In this document: in pieces, positions 37,101 through 49,400 of the stretch
Layout: every line of letters starts with the position of its first letter
Position numbering within the stretch: the stretch's first letter is position 1
Source of the DNA: Apostichopus japonicus
Taxonomy: Eukaryota; Echinodermata; Holothuroidea; Aspidochirotida; Stichopodidae
Direction of reading: 5' to 3'
DNA length: 52,500 bases
NCBI RefSeq assembly: GCF_037975245.1
Contig: NC_092576.1
Span: 38,033,611-38,086,110 of the forward strand
The notes under the pieces: generated by a model
Told to the model about the DNA's origin: nothing
What the model saw: only the letters and a program-made list of their open reading frames with translations
The model's database searches: none
Translations under genes and position numbers: made by a program

Positions 37101-37949
37101 AACAAAGTAATGTAAGAAAGGCTTTCCACTTCTCACCAAGTCCACTGCCAAACCGTTTGTTTTACTTTGCTACTTCCACCATCATAGAATGTTATCAGAA
37201 TTGAAATGACTTTATGTGTAGTCTTTGAAAACCAAATGTAATGTAAATCTGCCATCTGGCAGGCTGGAATGAATTGTAGGTAGGATTGTGAAGCAAAGAC
37301 TTGAGGTGTTAACACACCATCACATTTTAACCTTGATTATGATGTGTTTATTTGTACCTTTTGCAACAATGTCAATATCAAAATGTGAGGCTTTAAAAAT
37401 ATATTTACATGGAATGTACTTCAGTGAAACTTTGACATATGATTGAAATGTTGTTTTGGTTTGTTGTAGGTTAACAAGAGCTGGTGGAATTTCTCACCAA
37501 GAGAAGGAAGTACTGTCATCAATAAAATCTACAGACAGAAAAATATTTTTACTGAAGATCAAAATTTTCAATGAAAGGAAAGGCTTTCGATTAAAATTGG
37601 ACAAACAACTTCTGTAGATACAATGAGGACTAGATTTATATGTCATTGCTTGGAGCCAGGTACAGTGCATTCTATGAGTTTGAATTTTTCTTTTTAGTTT
37701 CTGGACAGGTATATGACATGCAGCATACAAATTAAAATTTGTTAATGAATTTTCTTCCTTCACAGCATCATAAAATTCATTATTAATAATCCATTTATAC
37801 AAATTCTTATGTTGCTGTATTTGAGAATTTTCGTTAGTAAAACAAAGATTTTAATCATATTCATTGCATTAACTATTATTCATGTAACTCCCTTACTTCA
37901 CTGTACTGTATCAAATAAAACATTGTTTCACCAATCCATTATTCCAGTT
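34171..37949. other. Gene-poor stretch
   Basis: No exon or transposon supported. A poly-A run lies at 35118-35133. Candidate acceptors at about 36631 and 37470 open only short frames. Confidence 0.4.
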
Positions 37950-39290
37950 GTTATACTGCTGGGAGGGGAGACACCAAGGTCTTTTAATACTTCAGTTACC
38001 CAATTAATGCTAACTAGATGCTCAATAATGCTTCCCACAATGGGGATGTTGGGTCTAGCAAACCTTAAGTCTAGTGGACCCTCAATGTAATGGGCATCCT
38101 CCCCCCCCCCCCATGTTGGTACTGCATGTGGTATACTTTTGTTAGTGAAACTAAGAGTTTCATCCTAGTCATTACATTGAGGGATGCTCTTTATTAAACT
38201 CCCTTACTTCACTGCAGCGTATTGGTAATCAACTATTCTAGTTGTAATGTTGCTAGTACTGTATTGAGAATCCTTTTGTTAGTGAAACGAAGATTTTAAT
38301 GCTATCCATTACATTTAGGAGTACTCTCTAAGTGTCTACCTTCACAACATCATATAATAAATTATTAACAATCCATTATCTCTTTATATTTATGGCAGAG
38401 CTGTAGTCGAGTCCAATTAGCCAGAGCCCGATCCAAGTCCGAGTCCATCTGGTTTGAGCCAAATACAAGACCCCTCAAGTCCGAGCCAACTCCAGATACC
38501 AAAGATCACCTTTGGCAAAAATTCTTGAACTGTTATGATAATTATGCACCCAGGAGGAAATTTACCTCATGCTATAATTTTTTCGGACCAGATAGGTGGC
38601 AGCAAGCTCTTCCTGGTTCATAAATGTTATAAAACTACTGGGAGGGGAGTCACCAAGGTCCTTCAATACTTTCAGTTACCCAATAAATGCTAACTAGATG
38701 CTCAATAATGCTTCCCACAATGGGGGTGTTGGGTCTAGCAAACCTTAAGTCTAGTGGACCCTCAATATAATGGGCATCCCTCTTGTTGGTACTGCATGTG
38801 GTATCCTTTTGTTAGTGAAACTAAGAGTTTTATCCTAGTCATTACATTGAGGGATGCTCTTTATTAAACTCCCTTTCTTCACTGCATCGTATTGGTGATC
38901 CATTATTTCAGCTGTAATGTTGCTAGTACTGTATTTGAGAATCCTTTTGTTAGTGAAATGAAGAGTTTAATACTATCCATTACATTTAGGAGTTAACTTT
39001 CTAAGTCTCTACCTTCTCAACATCATATAATAAATTATTAACAATCCATTATCTTTTTATATTTATGGCAGAGCTGTAGTCGAGTCCACTTGGTATGAGC
39101 CAAATTCAAGACCCTTCAAGTCTGAGCCGACTCCAGATATTCAAATATGATCACCTTTGGTAAAAATTCTTGACCTGTTATGATAATTATGCACCCAGGA
39201 GGAAATTTACCTCATGCTATAATTTTTTCGGACCAGATAAGTGGCAGCAAGCTTTTCCTGGTTCATAAATGTTCAGCCCGGGCGCTCAAC
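37950..39290 (+). repeat. Tandem duplication, two units of about 650-670 bp
   Basis: Unit 1 (about 37950-38627) and unit 2 (about 38628-39290) share GGGAGGGGAG, CTCAATAATGCTTCCCACAA, GCAGAGCTGTAGTCGAGTCC and GGAGGAAATTTACCTCATGC in order. Spacing falls from 669 to 645 bp across the unit through indels, one being a poly-C run (38098-38112) in unit 1 only. Inside each unit a shorter segment around TTGTTAGTGAAACTAAGAG is itself repeated, and a diverged third copy of that segment lies at 37812-37960. Confidence 0.9.
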
Positions 39291-42176
39291 TTTCAGACCA
39301 TGCAGGGAGAGGCAAAATCATATTCAAACCACGACCACCGCCAGGTTAAAACGGGCTTGTGAGAACCCTACTCTACTAAAAGTGATATTCTAGTTACATT
39401 TAGGATTGCTCATTAAGATTTTCAAATCATCATCATTGTCATGGTTGCTACTTTTTCTGATGTCATCATCATTTGTGAATTATTGTTATTGTTGCCATGT
39501 TACATTTGCCAGTATCAATTTTGCTTATTGTTCTCTCAAAATTGCAGAGTAGAAGGAAGAAATGTTAGCTAATAGTTATTATACCATATGTTCTTGGTCT
39601 CTAAATTGTTTACGCTGAGGTCAGTATGAACAGAAGTGTTTATAATAGTTTTCCTTTCTGATAAAGTATTTTCTGAATCATTTCATTAATTTTATATTTA
39701 TACTCGAATTTTCAGTAGGTGTTGGCTTCATTGAGGGTCAAAGGCTACTCAAGGTCAGTAGAGTAACATAGAGCATCTAACTCAACAAGGAAAAGTTGGT
39801 AGTCATATGTAGTGCATATAGGTTTCTGACATTGAGTACTATTCTATAAATTTGTACAGTATAGCAGAAGCCCATGTGAGATAACTAGATATCTGAAACT
39901 GAAAGCCATGTTAACATGATAGTTCAATATTGGAATGATGAATGGAAGTTTGTATGCAGGTGTATCATGTGCTGAGTGCTCTTAGCCAAGTCAAAGGTTA
40001 TTTGAGGCCAATATAGGTAAAATCTGAAAACCTTCATGATCCCATACTATCTAGTATCTGACTAGTAGCTGCTTTAATAGCTGAATCTTAGGGCAATTAA
40101 TATATTTATCAGAACAAGTAATGTACCTCAAAAGACTTCTTAAGCTCTTTTGAGCCCCATTCAATATTTCAGTGTATTAACTTCATCATTCTTTTAACAA
40201 ATTTACTCCAAATTGCTAGTTTCATGTTCTGGCAATGAACCTTTGTCATATCATGTTGCATGAGTGCTGTAACTGGTTTACAAGCTTGCAAAAGTCTTAA
40301 AAGGAGGATAGGGTGTTGGGATAAATAGTTCAAAATTATATTAACAAAATTGTACCATATTTTGCTTTTCTTTTTTCCCATATGTTGCCACTGCTTGAAT
40401 AAGACTAGTTGATAGGACTTTTTGTGAGCTCCACCTTTGACAACAAGGTACAGTAGACTTCAACTGCATCTTGTTGGCAACATCCTAGGAAAGTTTCAAT
40501 AAACACAGATGTTTCTATAAAATGAGGAATCTGATGAACATTCCAATACTGCAAGTCTTTATTGGACATTTCAGCAGGAGGCAATAACCAATTCTGATAT
40601 TGTTACATACTGTAGGTCCTTCATAAAATGCCACTTAAAGAACTGTATTACTTCCTTGGGAAGGTGAATTTATTGTCAAATACAACATCAAATACAACCT
40701 GTCCAACTCCCCCCCCCCCACACCTCCATTTATCCCGAGTAGTTTACAGAAACTGGGACAGAACATTTTTTTGTGGGAAACAAGGTTAAATAATGTTGTT
40801 TGAGGTATTGAGCATTTATCTACATGTCCCTTTCGAATCTAGATAGGAGGAAGTAGCAAACAATGCAATGAAGCCATGAAGTTCAAGTGGATGCTTTAAT
40901 TGTTTTTACCCAAAACATTGCTATATTCATTGATAAATATAATCCACTTCAAATTCAGTACCGTTATACAACATGCAAAAGAGTTATGATATTGATGTAC
41001 TTTCTGAATTTAGACCATTGCATGTGAACAAGTTTAACATTGGTTTTTAATTTGACTCTATTTAGAAAACAGCGGTTACATAATGAACCTCAGATACAAT
41101 ATCGTGTAAATACATATTACTGCTAGGAGCTGTTTAACAATCAGTGAAAGAACAATTTATTACTTGACTATCAAGAGATTTGCAGAACTCCACTCCTTCA
41201 ACAATATTTACAGTGGTGCAGACTTCAAAGCAGTGCAAGGGCAACAACTGCCTATCTCTTTAAGAAATTTCCAAGTGCTTTCATTTCTTTTGAACATTTG
41301 CATATGTTCAAAAGAAAAATGACAAATTAAAAGATGTGGTCTTTTCAACATGTTACCACATCTCCCCCACCCCCTCTCTCCCCCATCAAAAAAGTATTGC
41401 ATGTAAAGCAGTAACCCTTTTTGTACATGTGCAATATATGGGGCAGAGCCTTATTCATGACTTGACCAAGCCCTTTATCCATTTGAATAGCACAAGTTAT
41501 GTCAGTGGTATTCACATCAATGCCTCATAGAAAATGTGCCTCATGGTAAATTTTCTAGCTGATAGCATGAATGTGAATGAGCTGAAGTTGTAGAAGTTGC
41601 TTTATTTATATATTTCTGAAAGTAACATGAAATTTCATATTGACTTTAATGAAAATATTTGCATTTATCAGTAATAAACAGAAAGAAGACATAATGATTT
41701 CTGCTATAGTGTCTTATCTCTGCCTCTTATGTTAAAATTGTGTTCATTGGTTGGTCCTTGTACTTCGAACATATTGCTCCCTAACTCAGAAAACCCATAT
41801 TCGATCTGAAGATGCTAATTCAGACAGCTTACTGTTCTAGCAATTTCTCGACCAATTATATTGATGAATTTGCATCTGGATGAATTTGCACTGGATGAAT
41901 TTGAATCATGCCAACTATGTAAGGAGCCATTTCTTTAAACCTTGCAAGACTGGTCTATAGAGTTTCAGCTAATTAAATACAAGCCGATCGATGAAGAATT
42001 CAAATACTGTGTAATCCTATCCTACTTCAAAGGTGTACGTGGTCGAAAGGTTTCCTAGTAAAATTACTGGTCCTTTCAGATCTGCAACTTCATCTTGAGA
42101 ACTTCTTTTTGGTCACATAGTAGCTTGAAACAATTGAAAGTTGGAGACAGTACTTTGAAGATATGTGCTTCGGCAC
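39291..42176. other. Gene-poor stretch
   Basis: No supported gene. Poly-C at 40710-40720 and a C-rich patch at 41360-41385. Confidence 0.4.
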
Positions 42177-42184
42177 CATGTACC

Positions 42185-42743
42185 CAGTGGCGTAGCCACG
42201 GGGGGAGGGGTGGGGGAGGGGGGTGGGGGCGACAGCCCCATGAAAACTTGTCGCCCGCCCACTGGGATTTTGGGTGTCGAAAAAATTACATGTGCGAAAA
42301 ATATATCATTCATTGGTCTGCATGGTATCGAATCTCCATGATGACCACTCATGAACGACCCTTCGACCGCGGACCGGCAGTAGGCTATAGTTGCTGAAAA
42401 ACCTGACGTGACATAGCGCATAGGCCGAGATATGTCATGATATTTCAAAGCAACTTACCAGATTGTCTTTTTTCTTCTATTTCTCTAAACTATTTGATGA
42501 CCATATCAAGACATGGGGATCTCAAAATAAAGGATGTTGTGAAACTTTAGAGCAGCTTACAAGGCCTGGGAAGTGTTATTTCCAACGATCTAGGAGGTCT
42601 TTATAGCTGAAAATTTCCCGTACGCTGAGCGCCAACCCATGGTGGCACTCCACTCAGGTAGTAACAAGACGCCCTCCCAGGAATTGGTCAAGCCCCCCCA
42701 AGCGCCCACCCCCTCCACTGGAACAATCCTGGCTACTTCACTG
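42185..42743 (+). mobile_element. Non-autonomous hAT-type element (MITE), 559 bp
   Basis: The ends are CAGTGGCGTAGCCA and, on the other strand, CAGTGAAGTAGCCA (12 of 14 alike). It is flanked by a perfect 8-bp duplication, CATGTACC, at 42177-42184 and 42744-42751. An 8-bp duplication with CAGTG ends is the hallmark of the hAT superfamily. There is no transposase frame. G-rich near the left end, C-rich near the right. Confidence 0.88.
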
Positions 42744-42941
42744 CATGTACCACAGGTTTATCTGATATCAAAGTGAAAGCGGCTTTCCACAAGAATAAAG
42801 AAAGCATATCTACATTTTTGTGTAACACCTACGCAACTCAATCCCCACGCAAAGAAGACTACCTACGTATAGTTTTCATTGAGGATTCCAATAACTCCTG
42901 CAATTTCCTACCAATAACATATGGAAAGTCACTCCTGTTAT

Positions 42942-43303
42942 CGTGGCGGAGCTAGGGTATTGGTAAGAGGGGGTGAGAATGGTCTGTATGGGCGCTTTCG
43001 ACTTTATCGAAGCGGAGCGCCACCACAGGTTGGCGCAGAGCGTACAGAAATCTTTTGAGTAAAGATACTCCCTATATGGCCGGAAATGACCCTTTCCGGG
43101 CCTTGCTAATTTGCAGATAAACGAAGAATAAAAAGGTGTCATCGCCAACAAAATGTGACAGGTAGATGAGAGCGCCATAAAAAAGTCAATAATCGCGAAT
43201 AAGTAAAAAAAGTGATAAATAGCTGAAAAGGGCGCCAGCAGTCCATATGAGTCCGTTGGGGGGGGGGCATCCGCCCCCTGACTGTATTGACGCTCCGCCA
43301 CTG
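42942..43303 (+). mobile_element. hAT-type MITE, copy 1 of a pair (362 bp)
   Basis: The ends are C(A)GTGGCGGAGC, with the A missing on the left, and GCTCCGCCACTG. Internally it shares GTTGGCGCAGAGCGTACAG and AGCTGAAAAGGGCGCCAGC with 45023-45354. It is flanked by CCTGTTAT on the left and TTGGGAGC on the right, so its own flanks do not match each other. Confidence 0.9.
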
Positions 43304-45022
43304 TTGGGAGCTCAGTGTAGGAAGAGAAGGGGGGAGAGGGAAGGTATTTTTTAACGGTTTGGGTGAGCGTCTGCAATGATTCGTAATGACATGTTATCGC
43401 AAGCGTTCAACATGCTCAAATAAAAAGAATGAATGAGAAGGAATTCATATCACTTTTCAATCATTTTTTGAAACAAATTGAGCGAATTGATCGCTAGTAA
43501 TCTTGAAATTGGTTTTATCACGGTCATTGTCATGTTTCTCATATGTACCTTTCACATATAAAAGAATTCTGTACGTAATGTTATCAGAAATACTTTTAAA
43601 ATGACACCAAAGAGATTAAAAATTCTTTTCGAACTTGTTAATAATATTGTCTTTTAAGAGACACCGTAGACACGTTGCTCGGTTGGGTTTACTGCAATAG
43701 TGGCAAATGGAGACCAATAGCCGCACTTAGTGGACCTAATGTTATAGTCGTGCATTGACCTTGAACAGAGGGGCCTACCGTGAAAACGTACGGAAAATTC
43801 ATCCTTTTATATCTCAGCGAGACAATTCCACTGGATACAATAATACGACTCAAAAGTCCTTAGATGTGGTCATCATAACAATCACAATAAAAGACATGTA
43901 TGAAAAGCAGATTAAAGATATGATGGAAACTCAAATGTGGACCCAAAAAACGATGTCCCTACGGATGCCGTTTAGTGACATTTACATAATTTGTGTGTAG
44001 TAGGTTCCTTAGCTCTTTTGTGGAAAAACTTTGTAATATGCTTAAAGTTGGTAGTTCATCCATGCTTTAGATTAATGAGAGACATAGATCATCACGTTTT
44101 ATGAGGAGGGAGGCTATTTTTGAAAATCTGGGTAATAGGTACTGTAACTCTTTTCTTGGAGAAAGCTTGGAATATGCGGATAAGGAAGAAAGTTTCGAGT
44201 TCCTCCCACGCATTAGATAAATGAGGGACCTAGTTCATCACGCTTTGCAAGGATATCTAATATAATAGGTGTAAGAGAGTGATTGTAATGAAGGGAAGGG
44301 GAGAATGGGGGGGGGGGTAAATGATGTTACCAGGGGGACCTAATAATTTGTCCTAAATGAGATTTAAAAAATTCATTAATGTAAGTAAATTTCATTACTG
44401 TCTGCTCTCGCTGATTTCTTTTAACCCCATAGAGCGGAGTGTGTGAGGTGAAGAAGGGTAGGGCAGGATGGGGGAGGGATGATAAATGACGATGTAACCA
44501 GGGGGCTGATAATTCGTTCAATAAGAGATTTGAAAATATATATATATATGTAAGTTTATATCATTACTGCCTGCTCTCACTGATTTCTTTCAACCCTAAG
44601 TTACGCTTATCGGAAGACTATACGCCGATAATACAATTCTTTAACAAGGAGATGCTTCTAATTTATTAAACTGTGTAACTTTCACTAATCTATTTGGAAA
44701 AAAATATGCTTTTAAGTTGAAAGACTCAGTTAGGATCAATTAAGTAGAACAAAGATCGTTGCGTGCTGCGTGTAACGATGAAGTTTCCTACATTGGGATG
44801 GAAGAGTATCAGGGAGTGTAAGATTGAGTGGGAAGTTAAATGACGGTGTAACTGAAAAATTAAAAAAAAATCTTAGTGATAAAATCATTATTGCTTGCTC
44901 TTTGCTGATTTAACATTAGAATAAGTGTCTCTAATCATTAGATATTCCTTTAACATACGAGGTTCGGTTGGGGTAGGGGGGGGGGGACACTAGACGGATT
45001 GACGGGGAAGAAGATTGGGAGC
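43304..45022 (+). other. 1.7-kb segment trapped between two MITEs
   Basis: It starts and ends with TTGGGAGC (43304-43311 and 45015-45022). From 44285 to 44900 it has three diverged copies of a segment containing a G-rich run, AAATGA-GATGT-AC and CATTACTG-CTGCTCTC-CTGATTT, spaced about 190-330 bp. No gene was recognised; the 81-codon frame at 43755-44000 has no domain. Confidence 0.7.
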
Positions 45023-45354
45023 CAGTGGCGGAGCTAGGGATATTGGTCAGAGGGGCGAGAAAGGTGTGTATGGGCGCTTTCGACTTTATCTTAGCGGAGT
45101 GCCACCACAGGTTGGCGCAGAGCGTACAGAAATCTTTTGAGTAAAGATACTCCCTATATCGCCGGAAATGACCCTTTAAGGTATAGGTGTCATCGCCAAC
45201 AAAATGTGACAAATGTCAATAGGTAGATGAGAGCGCAATAAAAAAAGTAAATAATCGCGAATAAGTAAAAAGTGGTGAATAGCTGAAAAGGGCGCCAGCT
45301 TCACATTTGAGTCCGCCCCCCCCCCCGCCTGACTGTATGGACGCTCCGCCACTG
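45023..45354 (+). mobile_element. hAT-type MITE, copy 2 of a pair (332 bp)
   Basis: It has intact CAGTGGCGGAGC and GCTCCGCCACTG ends. It lacks about 32 bp present in copy 1 (near 43115) and has about 10 bp that copy 1 lacks (near 45212). Flanks are TTGGGAGC on the left and CCTGTTAT on the right. Confidence 0.92.
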
Positions 45355-45525
45355 CCTGTTATGACATTAGAAACAAATACTGATATGAGATGAGTGTGGT
45401 ATATACCTACTCACGACTGATAACAGTATTATAGTGCATGTTCTAGCCTTTTGACATCGTATGAATCTAGCAGACAACGTACAGGTACCGTCTGGTACCA
45501 TTATCCGTTTTGAGTGCTATTTAGG

Positions 45526-46430
45526 GGTTCTAGGACAAAATCCCCCCGGACAATATCCCCCTGACCCATACAAAGCCTGCCTGCAACAACCAGGGATGGC
45601 CCAGGTGTGACAGTCAAGGCATGGGACATTGCACTGGTTAGGGTACCGTTCAGGGGATTGGTCAGGGGACTGGTCAGGGCACTAGTGAGGGTACTGGCGA
45701 GTGTTACTGTGAGGGCTCCTGTTAGGGTACCTGTGAGGGTACCGGTCAAGGTACTAGTCATGTGACTGGTCAGGGTACCGGTCATCATCCTGGTCACTCT
45801 ACCAGTCAGGGTTCCACTCAGTGTACTGGTTAGGGTACTGGTCAGGATACCAGTCCGGATACTGGTCAGGGGACTGGTCGGGAGATCATTGAGGGTAATT
45901 GCGAGGCTACCTGTTAGTGTGGCCATGGGATATAGCTCCATGGTGTGACATTTAAGGGACCGGTGAAATTACTGTTTATTGTACCAGTACTAGTAAGGGT
46001 ACTTGTCAGAGTATGTGTCAGAGTGCCTTTCAGGATACCAGTTGGGATACCGGTCGAGGTACCGGCCGGGGTACGAGCCGGGGTACAGTCCAGGGTACTG
46101 GTCAGGGAGGGGTACCGGTGGGGGTAACTGTCAGGCTCACTATTAAGGTACCGGTCGGGGTATGGTCGGAGTACTGGTCCGGGAACCACTGAGAGTACCA
46201 CTGAGAGTACCAATGGAAATACTGGTGAGGGTACCGGATGACGGTATTGGATGACGATACCGGGGACCGGGATGACACATTTTTGTAAAGAATTGATGGG
46301 ATTTTTTATAGCTTGGGGAGATTTCGGCTTGGGTGGATTTTGTCCTAGGGGGATTTTGTCCAGGGGGATTTTGGCTCTGGGGGAATTTGTCCTAGGGGGA
46401 CTTTGTCCGGGGGGATTTTGTCCTGTCACC
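45526..46430 (+). mobile_element. 905-bp TIR element filled with a minisatellite
   Basis: The ends are GGTTCTAGGACAAAATCCCC and, on the other strand, GGTGACAGGACAAAATCCCC. It is flanked by a 9-bp duplication, CTATTTAGG (45517-45525 and 46431-46439). The right end repeats the GGGGGATTTTGTCC word about five times. A 9-bp duplication is compatible with Mutator-like (MULE) elements or similar, but no transposase is present to confirm this. Confidence 0.75.
45630..46260. repeat. 12-bp minisatellite, consensus GGGTACTGGTCA
   Basis: Dozens of degenerate units mixing GGTACTGGTCAG, GGTACCGGTCAG and GGTACCAGT. Because 12 is a multiple of three, long Thr/Leu/Gly-repeat frames open on the minus strand (to 45501 and 46429). 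They follow from the repeat and are not annotated as genes. Confidence 0.93.
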
Positions 46431-46439
46431 CTATTTAGG

Positions 46440-49400
46440 TATTAGTATTGGACCAAAAACAGTATTAATGTCGGCACGAAACAAACGTTAAAGAAAGGTC
46501 AAATGTTGTTTGTCCATCTCTAACATCCCTGGTGGAACCATGGAATTATTTGAAAATTGTCAGCACTGTGGCAAGTCCCCCAGACATTTTGATATGTTAC
46601 CATTATAGTTAACAAATTGGGTAAAGCCTGTTCAGGGAATGATGATAAGCAGCCCCTCCACTTTTATGTTTTTGACAAAATACTATACACTCAAAGCCAG
46701 ATTTTTAAAGCAAAAAAATTATGGCTCAGGAACTAATGGTATACTGGCAGTTTTGAACTAAAATCGACAGTGAATATTACATGAATTGCATCAGAACATA
46801 ATTTAAGTAATGCATAAATGCATGCGCAGTTGCAACTGTTCACTGTATGTTTATTTTTTTTTCACTCCTCAGAGGAATACTGCTACAAACAGTCAAACAA
46901 CAAACAATTTTTAATTGATCAGGAATACAACAGAAAGTGTCCATTTCTTTTCACTACTGTACAGTATACTGTGTTGCTGACTCAAAACATAAACAGAGAT
47001 AGAGGCAGTGAATGCGATTGCTTAAAATTCATCAAAAATTGTTGACGATTTGTTTTTTTAAACTTCTACCCAGAAATCTGGCTTATTACCAAACACATAC
47101 AGTAGTGGAGATTAGCATGATATTAAAAGACGAGACACAATAAAAATTGTACAATCATATTCAAGCAGTTGATTGTATTTTCAATCCCAGTTTATATTTT
47201 CCACAAGATTTATTTCACATAAACCAGGATACTTGCACTAGTTCATGACCTAATTTACTGACCTCTCTCATACATGAGAAACATTTTGGGAACTAACTTA
47301 TACCTCAAGTATTTATCTAGACTTACCAGTATAGGCTGTATCTAATACCGTAACCAATGCAAATTACCACAATATCATGGAGTTTCCATGCTTGGAGGGA
47401 CAAAATTATACACTATACCCCTGGATTGCACAATTTCATACCTATAGTTACAAGTGTTGTGGTTTTACAGTATGTTTCATTGGGCTGCACTAGGTTTCCA
47501 TGACATTGGTGCTAGTTGCATGTGCCTTTGCTGTATTCACTCCCCTCAATTTTGAGGGGAAATAATTTAATTTTGTTTAAAGAATAAACTGGTTCTTGGT
47601 GTAATAAAAGACCACAAGCTTTCAGTAATTAAGTCAGGCCTAACATTTTAAACTTTTCCCATAGCATAACCCCTGAACCCCACTTGTAGAATTGTGAAAC
47701 TGTGGTTCAGAAACAATGCAGTGTACCCCTGGAGATTTTGAGGGATAAAAGTTTGAAAGATTTTTATAATAGTAATCTGCTTAACAAATACCCTTAGTCC
47801 TGCACAAGTATCTGTGGGGTGGTTGTTGAAAATTACTGTACTATGGCTTGCTGATCTTGCTTGGAATACAAAATTAAAACATCTTAAAACATGAGAAATG
47901 CATTTAAGAACAGTTAAAGCAAGGTAAGGCAGCAAAATATCCAGTAACCTCAACACTTAAGCATCAGGACCACTTCAGTTGTATAACAAGTTCCATGTTC
48001 TTGACAAGCAGCTGCAAATGTTCCCTAATACTTACAAAAACATGTAGTGCCACAATGTCACCAAACTAAAATATTTCAAGAAGTACATTGCAAAAGAATG
48101 AGTCCATTTATACAGTTAAATATGTAGAAGACTTCCCATGAAGACTGGTCTGCATTCTCTTGGTTCTGTCTGCTTGAAGCTTATACTATTAATTTCCTCT
48201 ATCTTTTATATGGTGTAACAGTGTAACATATCCTGGAACTAGTTAGTTTTCTGTTACTGCTCTGCATTTATGTGAAGCAAATACTACATTACTGTGCCAA
48301 TCCAACAACTATTCCCAGCAACTTCCTAACTCCATTGAAAGATGTGCTGTGTCCCAGAGGATATACATGAGATGTGTGAATCTACTTCGCGATTTACAGG
48401 ACATACTTTTGCTTTGCTTGGCATCGGCTTCTATGCAAGCTTTTAATTGATAAGCCCAACAAGGAGCTGAGTGTGATAATCTTGCCTGGCATTTCTAATT
48501 AGAGCATATCCTTTGCTGTATTAGCCTGTAGATCTATCCATCTGTTGGTACAAAAAGAAAAGCTTTCTCTTAAAGATATGCTGATTTGGTCCCAATTATA
48601 GCACGCGCAATATAGCTTGGAATGTTTTGCGATTACCGATTAGACCTCACATGACCTCGCACTCTACAAATGAAGAAAACAATGAACTGCTTTACAAAAC
48701 TAAATCTCCTGTAATTCAGCCAATATTTTAATCATCTCACAACCTTTCATATATACTATTTTCACTGTAAATTTCAATTCGTTTATCCATCCCATTTTGG
48801 GCCCATTAATTCTTGATTCATCTTGCCTTGTATACAACATTACACATTTTATTTATGCAGCCATGCATTCAATTGGAGCTGAAACAGCTCCCTACCATAG
48901 CAAGTGCTTTTAAAAGTTGCAAGTCATTCAAGCTTTACCAATTGTAAAGGTTTCAAAATTTAAATATGCATGTACATTTTATGTGGACCTAGCCTGACAA
49001 TTTGGTGTTGTCTTGCGTTGACCTTTAAGATTAAAAACCAGAGAGTGGATATAGCTCTAGTGTAGTTACTGTAAATACTATGGACATAGAGGAAAAGATA
49101 GCACCACATTAACCAGATCATACAAAAGTTTTCATCCCTTCTGATTGTTTCTTTCTTCATTCCATAACTTTGGAATAAATTACCTCAGATGTTACTCGTA
49201 TTTGAGATAATAGAGTCCTATGGTATCAAGTTTATGCGATGTCAAACCTACAGAATATTAACTTACTTTTTGGTTAATTCAGAAAATATCTTCCATTTTG
49301 CTGTCAATGATGCAGTAGGTCACCACATCAGTCTTTCCCAGGCGGCATCTGTGCTCTAGCTATGATTGCAACCGTTCCTATATTGACTTTTTCACTGCAT

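Larger units (their letters stand above)
42942..45354 (+). mobile_element. Composite MITE-segment-MITE unit (2.4 kb)
   Basis: The whole unit is flanked by a perfect 8-bp duplication, CCTGTTAT (42934-42941 and 45355-45362), while the inner ends of both MITEs abut a second perfect 8-mer, TTGGGAGC. Both MITEs are in direct orientation and differ from each other by indels. Confidence 0.85.

Noticed and set aside
37471-37574. Possible exon after TTTGTTGTAG (NKSWWNFSPREGS)
   Set aside because: Short, no donor or partner exon, and peptide not recognised.
42876-43376. 166-codon minus-strand frame
   Set aside because: Covers MITE copy 1 and its flanks; the equivalent frame in copy 2 is interrupted.
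45501-46429. Thr-Leu-Gly and Pro-rich frames of 146 and 171 codons (minus strand)
   Set aside because: They follow from a 12-bp minisatellite and the repeated GGGGGATTTTGTCC word, whose unit keeps frames open; no signal peptide or domain.
46873-47043. Possible last exon after a strong acceptor (YCYKQSNNKQFLIDQEYN)
   Set aside because: No partner exon and no known domain; a good acceptor alone is not enough.
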